From assembly GCA_947168395.1 (NCBI GenBank), contig CAMVLT010000001.1:1-64000 (forward strand): a stretch of DNA of 64,000 nt, read 5' to 3'. Shown one piece after another: positions 45,653 through 52,913 of this stretch. How positions within the stretch are numbered: the first letter of the stretch is position 1; each line of letters opens with the position of its first letter. The DNA comes from an uncultured Prevotellaceae bacterium (GTDB lineage: Bacteria; Bacteroidota; Bacteroidia; Bacteroidales; Bacteroidaceae). The notes below the pieces were generated by a model. It saw only the letters and a program-made list of their open reading frames with translations, was not told the origin of the DNA and ran no database searches. A program made the translations under genes and the position numbers.

Positions 45653-46246
45653 ATGAACACAGACGACATACGCCAGAAACTGAAAGACAGTCCGCAGTTG
45701 AAACGACTATTGGACTGGTTTATCATGAATCAGCGCGATGCACGGCCAAGATGGTATGTGCGGCTGTTGGCTCCGCTATATCAGCATAGGGGACAAAGAT
45801 CAAAGATTTACCGTTCCGTCAGGATGGACACCCCACCCTACCGCCGCTTCTCATTGGGGCAGCACAGTGTGGTGGAATCGTTCTGCTGCATCAATAACGC
45901 CGTGGGCGATGTCATTATCGGTGATTACACCCGCATCGGACTGCACAATACGATTATCGGGCCTGTTACCATCGGCAATCATGTCAATTTAGCCCAAGGC
46001 ATCACGGTGACAGCTTTGAACCATAATTTCAGCGAGCCTGACAAACGTATTAACGAACAAGGAGTGTCCACAGGGCAGGTAGTTATTGGCGATGATGTAT
46101 GGATAGGTGCCAACGCTGTCGTACTGCCAAATGTGAGCATCGGTTGCCACTGTGTCGTTGCAGCAGGAGCCGTAGTTACCAAGAATGTCCCCGACGGTTG
46201 TGTTGTCGCCGGAGTACCAGCAAAAATTATAAAAAGACTGTTATGA
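45653..46246 (+). CDS. Hexapeptide-repeat acetyltransferase
   Basis: A protein of 197 residues with a left-handed beta-helix: VIIGDYTRIGLHNTIIGPVT, IGNHVNLAQGITVTALNHNF with the catalytic-type His, then VVIGDDVWIGANAVVLPNVS and VVAAGAVVTKNVPDGCVVAG. It ends GVPAKIIKRLL, as in sugar O-acetyltransferases of the NodL/serine acetyltransferase type. It probably O-acetylates a sugar of the polymer, since its neighbours are glycosyltransferases. The ATG of the next gene overlaps its stop (46243-46246). Confidence 0.92.
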   Translation: MNTDDIRQKLKDSPQLKRLLDWFIMNQRDARPRWYVRLLAPLYQHRGQRSKIYRSVRMDTPPYRRFSLGQHSVVESFCCINNAVGDVIIGDYTRIGLHNTIIGPVTIGNHVNLAQGITVTALNHNFSEPDKRINEQGVSTGQVVIGDDVWIGANAVVLPNVSIGCHCVVAAGAVVTKNVPDGCVVAGVPAKIIKRLL

Positions 46247-47373
46247 GAATAGGTATTGAAGCCCAGCGCATTTTCCGCAAGAACAAGCATGGCATGGACT
46301 ATGTGGTACTGCAAGAGATTATTGAGTTGCAGAAGATGGACCACAGAAACGAGTATTACATTTTTGTGGCACCCGGTCCCGACAGGTGTCTGGAGGACAC
46401 ATCTAACGTACATATCATCGAGATTGAAGGAAACTTCTACCCCACCTGGGAACAGCTGTCATTGCCAAAGGTTGCCAATGAGGTTGGTGTCGAACTGCTG
46501 CACTGTACCAGCAACACCGCTCCCATCCGCTGCGACATCCCGTTGATACTGACACTCCACGACATTATCTTCCTGGAGCCGCGCGACAAGCAAAACAAGT
46601 CGCTCTACCAGAACTTGGGCTGGTTTTACCGCAGAATGGTGGTTCCGCGTATACTGAAGAAATGCCGACGCATCATCACCGTCTCGGAATTTGAGCAGAA
46701 TAACATTATCAGCAAATTAGGACTGCCGCGCAAGCAGGTGGCAATGATTTACAACGGCTATAACAACTGGTTCCGCCCAATGGAGGATGCCGACTGTGTA
46801 TTTGCCAAGTATATGGCCGAACGGGGGTATCTCTTTTTCCTTGGCAACACGGATCCCAAAAAGAACACCGAACGGACACTCATTGCATACTCCAAATACT
46901 TAGAACGTTCCAGCGTGAAGCGTAAACTGCTGATGGCCGACCTTGACCGCCATTACTTGAACGACATCATCGAGCGCAATCATATTGAGAACATTTTAAG
47001 TCACATCGAGATGCCCGGTTATATTGTCAATACCGACCTTCCTTACGTCTATAGTGCCGCTTTTGCTTTCCTCTACACCTCACTTCGTGAAAGTTTTGGC
47101 ATTCCCCTGCTCGAAGCTATGGCCTGTGGCACACCTGTCGTTACTTCCGACACCTCGTCCATGCCAGAGATTGCGGGTCCCGACGCCATTCTCGTCAACC
47201 CGGAGAGTGCCGACGAAATTTGCGAACAACTGCTCAGATTGGAGAACGTCAAAGCGTTCTACCATCAACAGGTGGAAATGGGACTGCAAAGGGCAAAACT
47301 TTTCTCTTGGAAATACACGGCCGACCAACTGCTCAGCCTCTACGAAACCGTCTGGCGGGAGACAAGACATTAG
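46243..47373 (+). CDS. Glycosyltransferase family 4
   Basis: A protein of 376 residues. It starts MRIGIEAQRIFRKNKHGMDY, a loop common in GT4 mannosyltransferase-like enzymes. The donor domain has LFFLGNTDPKKNTERTLIAY, FAFLYTSLRESFGIPLLEAM and VVTSDTSSMPEIAGPDA. The start at 46243 overlaps the acetyltransferase stop by 4 bp; a longer ORF to 46099 is antitypical and out of phase with family starts. It ends 2 bp before the stop of the convergent gene. Confidence 0.93.
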   Translation: MRIGIEAQRIFRKNKHGMDYVVLQEIIELQKMDHRNEYYIFVAPGPDRCLEDTSNVHIIEIEGNFYPTWEQLSLPKVANEVGVELLHCTSNTAPIRCDIPLILTLHDIIFLEPRDKQNKSLYQNLGWFYRRMVVPRILKKCRRIITVSEFEQNNIISKLGLPRKQVAMIYNGYNNWFRPMEDADCVFAKYMAERGYLFFLGNTDPKKNTERTLIAYSKYLERSSVKRKLLMADLDRHYLNDIIERNHIENILSHIEMPGYIVNTDLPYVYSAAFAFLYTSLRESFGIPLLEAMACGTPVVTSDTSSMPEIAGPDAILVNPESADEICEQLLRLENVKAFYHQQVEMGLQRAKLFSWKYTADQLLSLYETVWRETRH

Positions 47374-47375
47374 TT

Positions 47376-47720
47376 TCAGTCAAACAAACTCAGCGAGAAG
47401 TCGGCCTGCGGCTTCTCCTCTTTGTCTTCAGCTACTTCTTGTATTCTTGTATTTCTGAATTCCAGCATCAGCTGGCGGGCGTCGGCATTGTTCTTGTTCA
47501 GCCGATAGTAGCCGCGACGCCCTGTCCTCTCTATCAGTGACTGTGCCGACTTGGAATTACGAAGCAGATACTTCCGCACATAGTTGCGTATCTCCTGCAG
47601 GTCAGGTTGAAAAAAGAACGTACAGTTCATGTTATAGACATGCTTTGCCAAGTGCTGCACACCTATTCCCAACTCCCCTACGTCGCTCAATATCTGAAGT
47701 ATTTGCCTGTCGTATGCCAT
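47376..47720 (-). CDS. Conserved small protein, winged-helix-like
   Basis: A protein of 114 residues that I do not recognise by name. Residues 1-75 look like a winged helix: YDRQILQILSDVGELGIGVQ, HLAKHVYN, then EIRNYVRKYLLRNSKSAQSL and RRGYYRLNKN as a possible wing. The C-terminus is acidic and ends DFSLSLFD. A DNA-binding role is possible but not shown. It lies downstream of the DUF2582 gene beyond a strong terminator, and no promoter box is visible in the 59 bp between, so expression may depend on read-through. Confidence 0.7.
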   Translation of the reverse strand: MAYDRQILQILSDVGELGIGVQHLAKHVYNMNCTFFFQPDLQEIRNYVRKYLLRNSKSAQSLIERTGRRGYYRLNKNNADARQLMLEFRNTRIQEVAEDKEEKPQADFSLSLFD

Positions 47721-47724
47721 TCAT

Positions 47725-47762
47725 TAAAAAAGGTCGGTAAATTTATGTTACCGACCTTTTTT
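47725..47762 (-). terminator. Terminator after the DUF2582 gene
   Basis: Stem AAGGTCGGTAA/TTACCGACCTT (core 47730-47740 with 47748-47758) and a 7-base loop, with an A run on the left and a T run on the right. It could act on both strands. Confidence 0.9.
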
Positions 47763-47779
47763 TATCGTTGTTTTTTTGA

Positions 47780-48085
47780 TTAGGCCAATGTAACCTTATC
47801 CTCAGCGCTCACGAGCTTGCCCTCCTTGAAGAGCCAGCCAAGACCGAGCAGGGTCTCTTCCTCAGAAATATTTGCAGCCTTTGCAATCTCTTTCACAGAG
47901 AGAGCCTTCTCTGCTGCTGCTAATGCCTGATAAACATCTCCTGCCTTGAAACCAGCGTTCTCAGCATTCACTGCGAGAGTAGCCTTTGCTGCCTTTGTTG
48001 CAGTCTTCTTCACGGTTTCGGTCTTCTTAGCTGCTGTAGCCTTTGTCTCAGTAGCCTTCTTTGTTGTTGCTTTCTTTTCTGCCAT
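47780..48085 (-). CDS. DUF2582-type winged-helix protein with Lys/Ala-rich tail
   Basis: A protein of 101 residues. The first 40 are a histone-H1-like tail rich in Lys, Ala and Thr (MAEKKATTKKATETKATAAK). The remaining 60 form a small winged helix: AGFKAGDVYQALAAAEKALS, VKEIAKAANISEEETLLGLG, WLFKEGKLVSAEDKVTLA. This resembles the winged-helix family listed as DUF2582. It may be a nucleoid or regulatory DNA-binding protein. A minus-strand TACCTTTG box at 48146-48153 precedes it by about 60 bp. Confidence 0.85.
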   Translation of the reverse strand: MAEKKATTKKATETKATAAKKTETVKKTATKAAKATLAVNAENAGFKAGDVYQALAAAEKALSVKEIAKAANISEEETLLGLGWLFKEGKLVSAEDKVTLA

Positions 48086-48248
48086 AATGCTTTAAAAATT
48101 AATACACGTATTGAAGTAAATATATTCTACTTTATTTTTGCGCTGCAAAGGTACTCGTTCTTTCTTAGACAACTTACTGATTTTTAGGCTATTTTTGGCA
48201 AAAGCGCATTATTCTTGATGTAAGTCAATTAGAAATCATCCCGAAAAC

Positions 48249-48279
48249 TTGGATAATACAAAATAATTGTCTACTTTTG
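48249..48279 (+). promoter_or_regulatory. Promoter of the histidine-kinase-like gene
   Basis: TTGG (48249-48252), 19 bp, TACTTTTG (48272-48279). The start codon is 27 bp beyond the -7 box. The opposite strand has TACCTTTG at 48146-48153 for the DUF2582 gene. Confidence 0.65.
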
Positions 48280-48306
48280 CACTTGAAAATAATTACACAT
48301 TGAACT

Positions 48307-49812
48307 ATGAACAAAAAAGTATTATTCCTTCTTTTGAACTTATTCTTCTGCTGCGCTTTTGTCAGCGCACAGGAGGCACAGAAAAGCGACCTCCAGAAAC
48401 GTGCCGAGGCCGTTGACCCCAAAAAGAACATTGCTTCTGCCCGTTCTCTGTATATCCAAGCCTTCAACGACTATGCCAACAAAGGGCAGATTCGACAGGG
48501 GGTTGAGTGCGCTGTAAAGGCTACGGCCCTGTATTACAAAGAGAACTTCTATAAGGAAGCCTTCGACCTGTTACGCCGTACCGACCAGGTCATCACGTCC
48601 AGCAAGCAGAGTTCCAGTGACAAAGCCGCATCGCATTACCTGGTCACCAAGGAGCGCATGCAGATGTATATCAAGCTAAGGAAAAGCGAAAGTGCCAAGG
48701 ACCAACTCAACATCATGGCCGCCCAGGCCAACCAATCCAACGACGAAGACGTAAAGAACGACCTGCTCTACAACCGAGCCATCTATTACTATACCTTCGG
48801 CCAGAATGCCCAAGGCAACGCGGTCTTCAAGGAGATGGCCGACAAGCTGACTTCCGAAAAGGAATACGACAAGGTGGACGAGGTCTATCAGACGCTGATA
48901 GCCAACGGCCGCAAGTCGGGTAATGCCAACATGGTGGCTCAATCCTACAGCAACTACATTATATGGAAGGATTCAGTAACTGCCTTGAAAAGAGCTGACG
49001 AGATAGGTGCGCTGAAGCAGCAGATTGCTGACAACGAGGCTGCCATCTCCGAGAAAGACAGTTCGTTGACCACACGCCAAGCCATCATCATCGGACTCTC
49101 CATCCTCGCGGCTATTTTGGCAGCAGCACTGGCATTTGGCGGCATAGTGCTGATGCGCTATATTTTGCTGACCCGTAAGCAGAAGAAGACCATCCGTCTG
49201 GCCAATGAGAGCAACGCCCTCAAAGCCAAGTTCATCAGCAACATGTCAGCTCAGTTGACGCCAACCCTGAAAAAGCTCGACAGCCGGATTCCCGAAGTGA
49301 AGGCCTTGCAAGAATTCTCTGACCACGTCCAGACCCTCTCGGAGTTGGAGAACGGAGAGAATACGGAAGTGGAGCTGAAAGACACCCAGATTCCTCAGTT
49401 CTGCGAAAGCCTGATGAACCAGATACGGAGCAAGGCCAAAAACAGCATCACCCTGACCGTTAACACTCCTAATATGCGCGCTAATATAAATAAGGAGTAC
49501 GTTTCGCACATCCTGCTCCACCTGCTCAGCAACGCTGTCGAATACACCCCCGCTGGCGGCTCTGTCTGCCTGGAATTCAAGAAGCGCGGCCCCCACTCCT
49601 ATCAGTTCTTGGTATCCGACACCGGCCAAGGCATTCCCGAAGATAAGCATGAAGACGTGTTCAAGCCCTTCCGCGAAATCCGCGACCTCACCACTGGCGA
49701 CGGCCTCGGCCTGCCTATCTGTAAACTGATGGCACAGAAGATGAAGGGCGAACTCGACATCGACCCCAAGTACACCAAAGGCACCCGCTTCGTGCTGGAC
49801 TTGCGAGAATAA
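48307..49812 (+). CDS. Histidine-kinase-like sensor lacking the phospho-acceptor His
   Basis: A protein of 501 residues. The signal peptide is MNKKVLFLLLNLFFCCAFVS; a periplasmic TPR-like helical region runs to about 250; one membrane helix lies at about 260-285 (AIIIGLSILAAILAAALAFG). In the cytoplasm KAKFISNMSAQLTPTLKKLD aligns with the dimerisation helix of kinases (usual NMSHEIRTPL), but Ala315 stands where His should be. The ATPase part keeps the N box (LHLLSNAVEYTP), DTGQGIP and GDGLGLPICKLM. It may sense and bind ATP without self-phosphorylation. The GH31 gene follows 22 bp later, so co-transcription is likely. Confidence 0.88.
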   Translation: MNKKVLFLLLNLFFCCAFVSAQEAQKSDLQKRAEAVDPKKNIASARSLYIQAFNDYANKGQIRQGVECAVKATALYYKENFYKEAFDLLRRTDQVITSSKQSSSDKAASHYLVTKERMQMYIKLRKSESAKDQLNIMAAQANQSNDEDVKNDLLYNRAIYYYTFGQNAQGNAVFKEMADKLTSEKEYDKVDEVYQTLIANGRKSGNANMVAQSYSNYIIWKDSVTALKRADEIGALKQQIADNEAAISEKDSSLTTRQAIIIGLSILAAILAAALAFGGIVLMRYILLTRKQKKTIRLANESNALKAKFISNMSAQLTPTLKKLDSRIPEVKALQEFSDHVQTLSELENGENTEVELKDTQIPQFCESLMNQIRSKAKNSITLTVNTPNMRANINKEYVSHILLHLLSNAVEYTPAGGSVCLEFKKRGPHSYQFLVSDTGQGIPEDKHEDVFKPFREIRDLTTGDGLGLPICKLMAQKMKGELDIDPKYTKGTRFVLDLRE

Positions 49813-49834
49813 CAGCAATCACCTTTTTTAAGAC

Positions 49835-52195
49835 ATGAAAGCGAAGAGACTATTACTTAGCATGCTGTGGTTGGCAGCCACCGCCACTGTCAGCGCACAG
49901 ATTCAGACCAATGCCGGTGTGCAGTACCTGCAATGCATGTCCAAAGACGTGTCCACCGACTTCAGCGACCTGTCGAACACCTACTTCCTGGCCGACTCGC
50001 TCGTCAGCTTTGACGCAGCAAAGGGCGAGGGACTGGTACAGTGGGACCGCTACCGTATGTCGCCGCGCCAGGCGTTCAACCTCAACGGCTACTGGCCTGT
50101 GCGCATGCAAATGCTCGACTTCCCAGATGCCGCCTACGACAATGACCCGCAGTTGCGCCTGCAGATAGAGTTCATCAATCCGCAGACAGCCCGCATACGT
50201 ATGCTCACCACCCCCATCCAGCCGCAGGACGATGCCGCCGACCCCATGTTTTGCGACGACTTCAGGGCAACTCCCCACAAGGATGCCAAAGCAGCCGGAT
50301 GGACGCTGGCACTCCCCAAGGGAGGTGAAGGGGGAGCGTACTATCGCAGTCCTTACGGTACCATCGAGCTTCAACGCTATCCCTTCCGCTTAGTGTTGCG
50401 CGATGCCCAGGGACGCATACTCACCCAGTCTCGTCATATCCGCGACAACGACTCCACCCAAGTCAAGCTACTGCCCTTCTCGTTCATCAAGCGCGGCAGC
50501 GACAACTCGCGTTCCGTCAACCCCGTATTCCTTCTCTCGCCAGGCGAGCGCATCTATGGTTGCGGAGAGTCGTTCACGTCGCTCAACAAGGTGGGACAGA
50601 AGGTACACCTCAGCGTCACCGACCCTCAGGGGCCTGAGACCGATGGCATGTACAAGCCCGTGCCCTTCTATTTCTCCAACCGTGGCTACGGTATCTTCAT
50701 GCACACGTCAGCTCCCGTTACTGCCGATTTCGGTGCCTCCTACATCGGTGCCCAGCGGCTGTTCATGGCCGACGAGCAGATAGACCTCTTCGTATTCTTC
50801 GGACAGCCCAAGGACATCCTCGACCAATACACCAACGTTACCGGCAAGAGTCCCATGCTGCCCCTGTGGAGCTTCGGCACTTGGATGAGCCGCATCACCT
50901 ATTTCTCGCAGGACGAAGGGCTGGAGATTGCCCGCCAGCTGCGCCGGCACCAGATTCCCTCCGATGTCATCCACTTCGACACGGGATGGTTCGGCACCGA
51001 CTGGCAGTGCGACTACGAGTTTGCCAAGGACCGTTTCCAGGACCCTGTGAAGATGCTGAGTCAGCTCTCGAAGGATGGCTTCCACACATGCCTGTGGCAA
51101 CTGCCCTACTTCACACCCAAGAACCGTTTCTTCCCTGAGTTAGTGGAGCGCGGCCTCCATGTGCAGAACGCTACCGGCGGCATGCCCGTCGAGGATGCCA
51201 TTCTCGACTTCACCAACCCTGAGACCATCAGCTGGTATCAGTCCAAGATTGCCGGCCTACTGCGTCAGGGTGTCTCCACCATCAAGTGCGATTTCGGCGA
51301 GGCAGCTCCTTACAACGGCATCTACCACAATCATCGTGGCGGACTCTACGAGCACAACCTCTATCCACTGCGCTACAACAAGGCACTCTTCGAGGTGGTC
51401 GAGCGCTGTCATCCTGGCGAAGGCATCATCTGGGCACGCTCAGCCTGGGCAGGTTCCCAGCGTTACGCCCTGCACTGGGGTGGCGATGCGGCTACTAATA
51501 ATATAGGTATGTTGGGCGACTTGCGCGGCGGCCTGTCGTTTGGACTCAGCGGATTTTCCTTCTGGAGCCACGACATGGGAGGCTTCGTCACGGCCTCGCC
51601 CGAGGACATCTACCGCCGCTGGCTGCCTTTCGGGTTTCTCTCCAGCCATACCCGTGCCCACGGAGCACCGCCCACAGAGCCTTGGCTCATCAGCGAGAGC
51701 TTCACCCAGGCTTTCCGCGAGTGTGCCGAGATGAAATACCGGCTCATGCCCTACGTCTATGCCCAGGCCAAGGACTGTTCGCAGCGCGGACTGCCCATGG
51801 TGCGTGCCCTACTTATCGAGTTTCCCGATGACCCCGGCGCATGGTTAGTAGAGGATGAATACATGTTCGGCTCACAGATACTCGTGGCTCCACTGCTTGA
51901 GAGTGGCAACAGCCGCACAGTCTATCTGCCCGACCAGGGCAACGGTCTCAAGTGGATTGACTACCAGACGGGACGCATCTATCCGAGCGGCTACCAGCAG
52001 ATTGAGGCTGGCACCATCCCCTGCATCATCCTCGTCCGCGACGGCAGCCTCATTCCCCATGCTCCGCTGGCTCAGCGCACCGACCAGATTGACTGGAACG
52101 CCATCGAGCTGAAAGCATACAAAGCCTCCGCTCCTCACTCTACCGGACTCCTCTACAAGCCCGGTGACAAAGAGATTCAGCAAATACAGGAATAA
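49835..52195 (+). CDS. Glycoside hydrolase family 31, alpha-xylosidase-like
   Basis: An exported enzyme of 786 residues (signal peptide MKAKRLLLSMLWLAATATVS). The catalytic nucleophile is the Asp in TIKCDFGEAAP and the acid/base Asp is in HWGGDAATNN. SFGLSGFSFWSHDMGGF and RWLPFGFLSSHTRAH match the alpha-xylosidase branch (YicI type) of GH31 rather than typical alpha-glucosidases. It would remove alpha-xylose from xyloglucan-type oligosaccharides and feed the xylBA genes. A C/G-rich repeat-like stretch at 50311-50336 encodes LPKGGEGGA within the N-terminal domain. Confidence 0.93.
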   Translation: MKAKRLLLSMLWLAATATVSAQIQTNAGVQYLQCMSKDVSTDFSDLSNTYFLADSLVSFDAAKGEGLVQWDRYRMSPRQAFNLNGYWPVRMQMLDFPDAAYDNDPQLRLQIEFINPQTARIRMLTTPIQPQDDAADPMFCDDFRATPHKDAKAAGWTLALPKGGEGGAYYRSPYGTIELQRYPFRLVLRDAQGRILTQSRHIRDNDSTQVKLLPFSFIKRGSDNSRSVNPVFLLSPGERIYGCGESFTSLNKVGQKVHLSVTDPQGPETDGMYKPVPFYFSNRGYGIFMHTSAPVTADFGASYIGAQRLFMADEQIDLFVFFGQPKDILDQYTNVTGKSPMLPLWSFGTWMSRITYFSQDEGLEIARQLRRHQIPSDVIHFDTGWFGTDWQCDYEFAKDRFQDPVKMLSQLSKDGFHTCLWQLPYFTPKNRFFPELVERGLHVQNATGGMPVEDAILDFTNPETISWYQSKIAGLLRQGVSTIKCDFGEAAPYNGIYHNHRGGLYEHNLYPLRYNKALFEVVERCHPGEGIIWARSAWAGSQRYALHWGGDAATNNIGMLGDLRGGLSFGLSGFSFWSHDMGGFVTASPEDIYRRWLPFGFLSSHTRAHGAPPTEPWLISESFTQAFRECAEMKYRLMPYVYAQAKDCSQRGLPMVRALLIEFPDDPGAWLVEDEYMFGSQILVAPLLESGNSRTVYLPDQGNGLKWIDYQTGRIYPSGYQQIEAGTIPCIILVRDGSLIPHAPLAQRTDQIDWNAIELKAYKASAPHSTGLLYKPGDKEIQQIQE
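50311..50336. repeat. C/G-rich repeat-like segment in the GH31 gene
   Basis: ACTCCCCAAGGGAGGTGAAG followed by GGGGGA has an inverted CTCCC/GGGAG core and resembles the dispersed palindromic repeat seen in the DUF4861 gene. It keeps the frame. Confidence 0.4.
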
Positions 52196-52200
52196 AATTA

Positions 52201-52244
52201 CCACGGACTACACGGACTGGCATATTCGTCCGTGTAGTCCGTGG
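52201..52244. repeat. 17-bp perfect inverted repeat after the GH31 gene
   Basis: CCACGGACTACACGGAC (52201-52217), a 10-base loop and the exact reverse complement (52228-52244). There is no T run after it, so it is not a standard terminator, though it may block exonucleases or end transcripts. A related shorter hairpin CACGGAC/GTCCGTG is at 58768-58791. Confidence 0.85.
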
Positions 52245-52257
52245 CTAATAATATTGT

Positions 52258-52320
52258 TTACATGACTTGTTCCGGGGACACGCCCTCACCGTTGACGACG
52301 GGGATGTAATCTTCAATCAT
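52258..52320 (-). CDS. Small ORF overlapping the relic tail gene
   Basis: A possible 20-residue peptide, MIEDYIPVVNGEGVSPEQVM. Its ATG overlaps the TGA of the relic C-terminal tail gene (TGATG, 52318-52322), as in coupled translation. I do not recognise the peptide. It could also be chance, or out-of-frame sequence of the decayed gene. Confidence 0.25.
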   Translation of the reverse strand: MIEDYIPVVNGEGVSPEQVM

Positions 52321-52465
52321 CACCTGACTACCTTTTTACCGTTATGTATATAAACACCTTTTGATGTACCTTTTGACGATGTACCATGTACTATTTTCCT
52401 ACCCTGGAGGTCATACCACGCATCATCCGAATTGCGCACGGTACTTGGTACATCGTACACGGCAG
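52320..52465 (-). pseudogene. C-terminal tail relic of a secreted protein
   Basis: The minus strand encodes YDLQGRKIVHGTSSKGTSKG, then VYIHNGKKVVR and a stop. This is the usual C-terminal end of large secreted or cell-surface Prevotella proteins (YDLQGR...KGxYIxNGKK). The frame is open upstream to 52559, but that part is antisense to a toxin-like relic and is not convincing. The 5' boundary near 52465 is an estimate. The body of the original gene is gone. Confidence 0.6.
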
Positions 52466-52595
52466 TCGAAGAAACGTTGGACGAGTTCCTTGACAAACCT
52501 GATAAAGAGGATGATGTATGAATGTGACGATTAGTACTATAGACGAATTCGAACGTCATGTCCGACGATTGATAAAGAAGTACAAGTCGCTGTAG
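52466..52595 (+). pseudogene. Relic of a toxin-antitoxin pair (RelE/ParE-like toxin start)
   Basis: The plus strand first reads AVEETLDEFLDKPDKEDDV and a stop at 52515-52519, which looks like an antitoxin C-terminus. An overlapping ATG at 52518 begins MNVTISTIDEFERHVRRLIK, continues KYKSL and stops at 52593-52595. This is close to the N-terminus of RelE/ParE-type toxins (xxFERxxKRLxKKYxSL). The overlapping stop/start fits a toxin-antitoxin operon. Both genes are truncated, so it is not functional. The left edge is approximate. Confidence 0.5.
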
Positions 52596-52624
52596 CCCTC
52601 CTTTATCATAGTTTTTTTATTTTG

Positions 52625-52708
52625 TACTGCCACTACTGACACCAACAACATAACCACTTGAAATAAAGGATGTTGCGTGGTGGCAGTATAGTGACAGTGA
52701 TGGCAGTA
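52625..52708. repeat. Imperfect inverted repeat with TGCC(A)/GTGACA units
   Basis: TACTGCCACTACTGACAC (52625-52642) matches the reverse complement of TGGCAGTATAGTGACAGTGATGGCAGTA (52681-52708) at about 15 of 18 positions. TGGCAGTATA occurs twice directly (52681 and 52701). The arrangement recalls the iteron-like arms around the VirE-type gene, but no gene lies inside. The rest of 52196-52913 is described in the neighbouring entries; no intact gene was seen. Confidence 0.6.
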
Positions 52709-52815
52709 TAAGAGCGATTTTAACAATTCAGCGCACAATTTTGGGCACAAAAGGGGGCATTTCCGTTGCACATTGGACGGCGAGAAGTCGGGCGAAGGGG
52801 GCATCTAACTATACA

Positions 52816-52876
52816 TTCCCATGGGGGGAACTCGATGTTCCCCCCATGGGAACCTGAAGTTCCCCCTATGGGAATG
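52816..52876. repeat. Three copies of a 16-bp palindromic repeat before aspS
   Basis: TTCCCATGGGGGGAAC (52816-52831), its reverse complement GTTCCCCCCATGGGAA (52837-52852), and GTTCCCCCTATGGGAA (52859-52874). The first two can form a long hairpin, and so can the first and third. They lie downstream of the aspS stop on the minus strand and may end or protect its transcript. Confidence 0.85.
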
Positions 52877-52913
52877 TCGGCTTAGCCCTACCCTAAGGTG
52901 GCTTTTAGAGGGC

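Noticed and set aside
52556..52804. Minus-strand frame of 82 codons in the aspS-GH31 gap
   Set aside because: No domain, Cys/Leu-rich low-quality translation, and it runs through repeats and the complement of the toxin relic.
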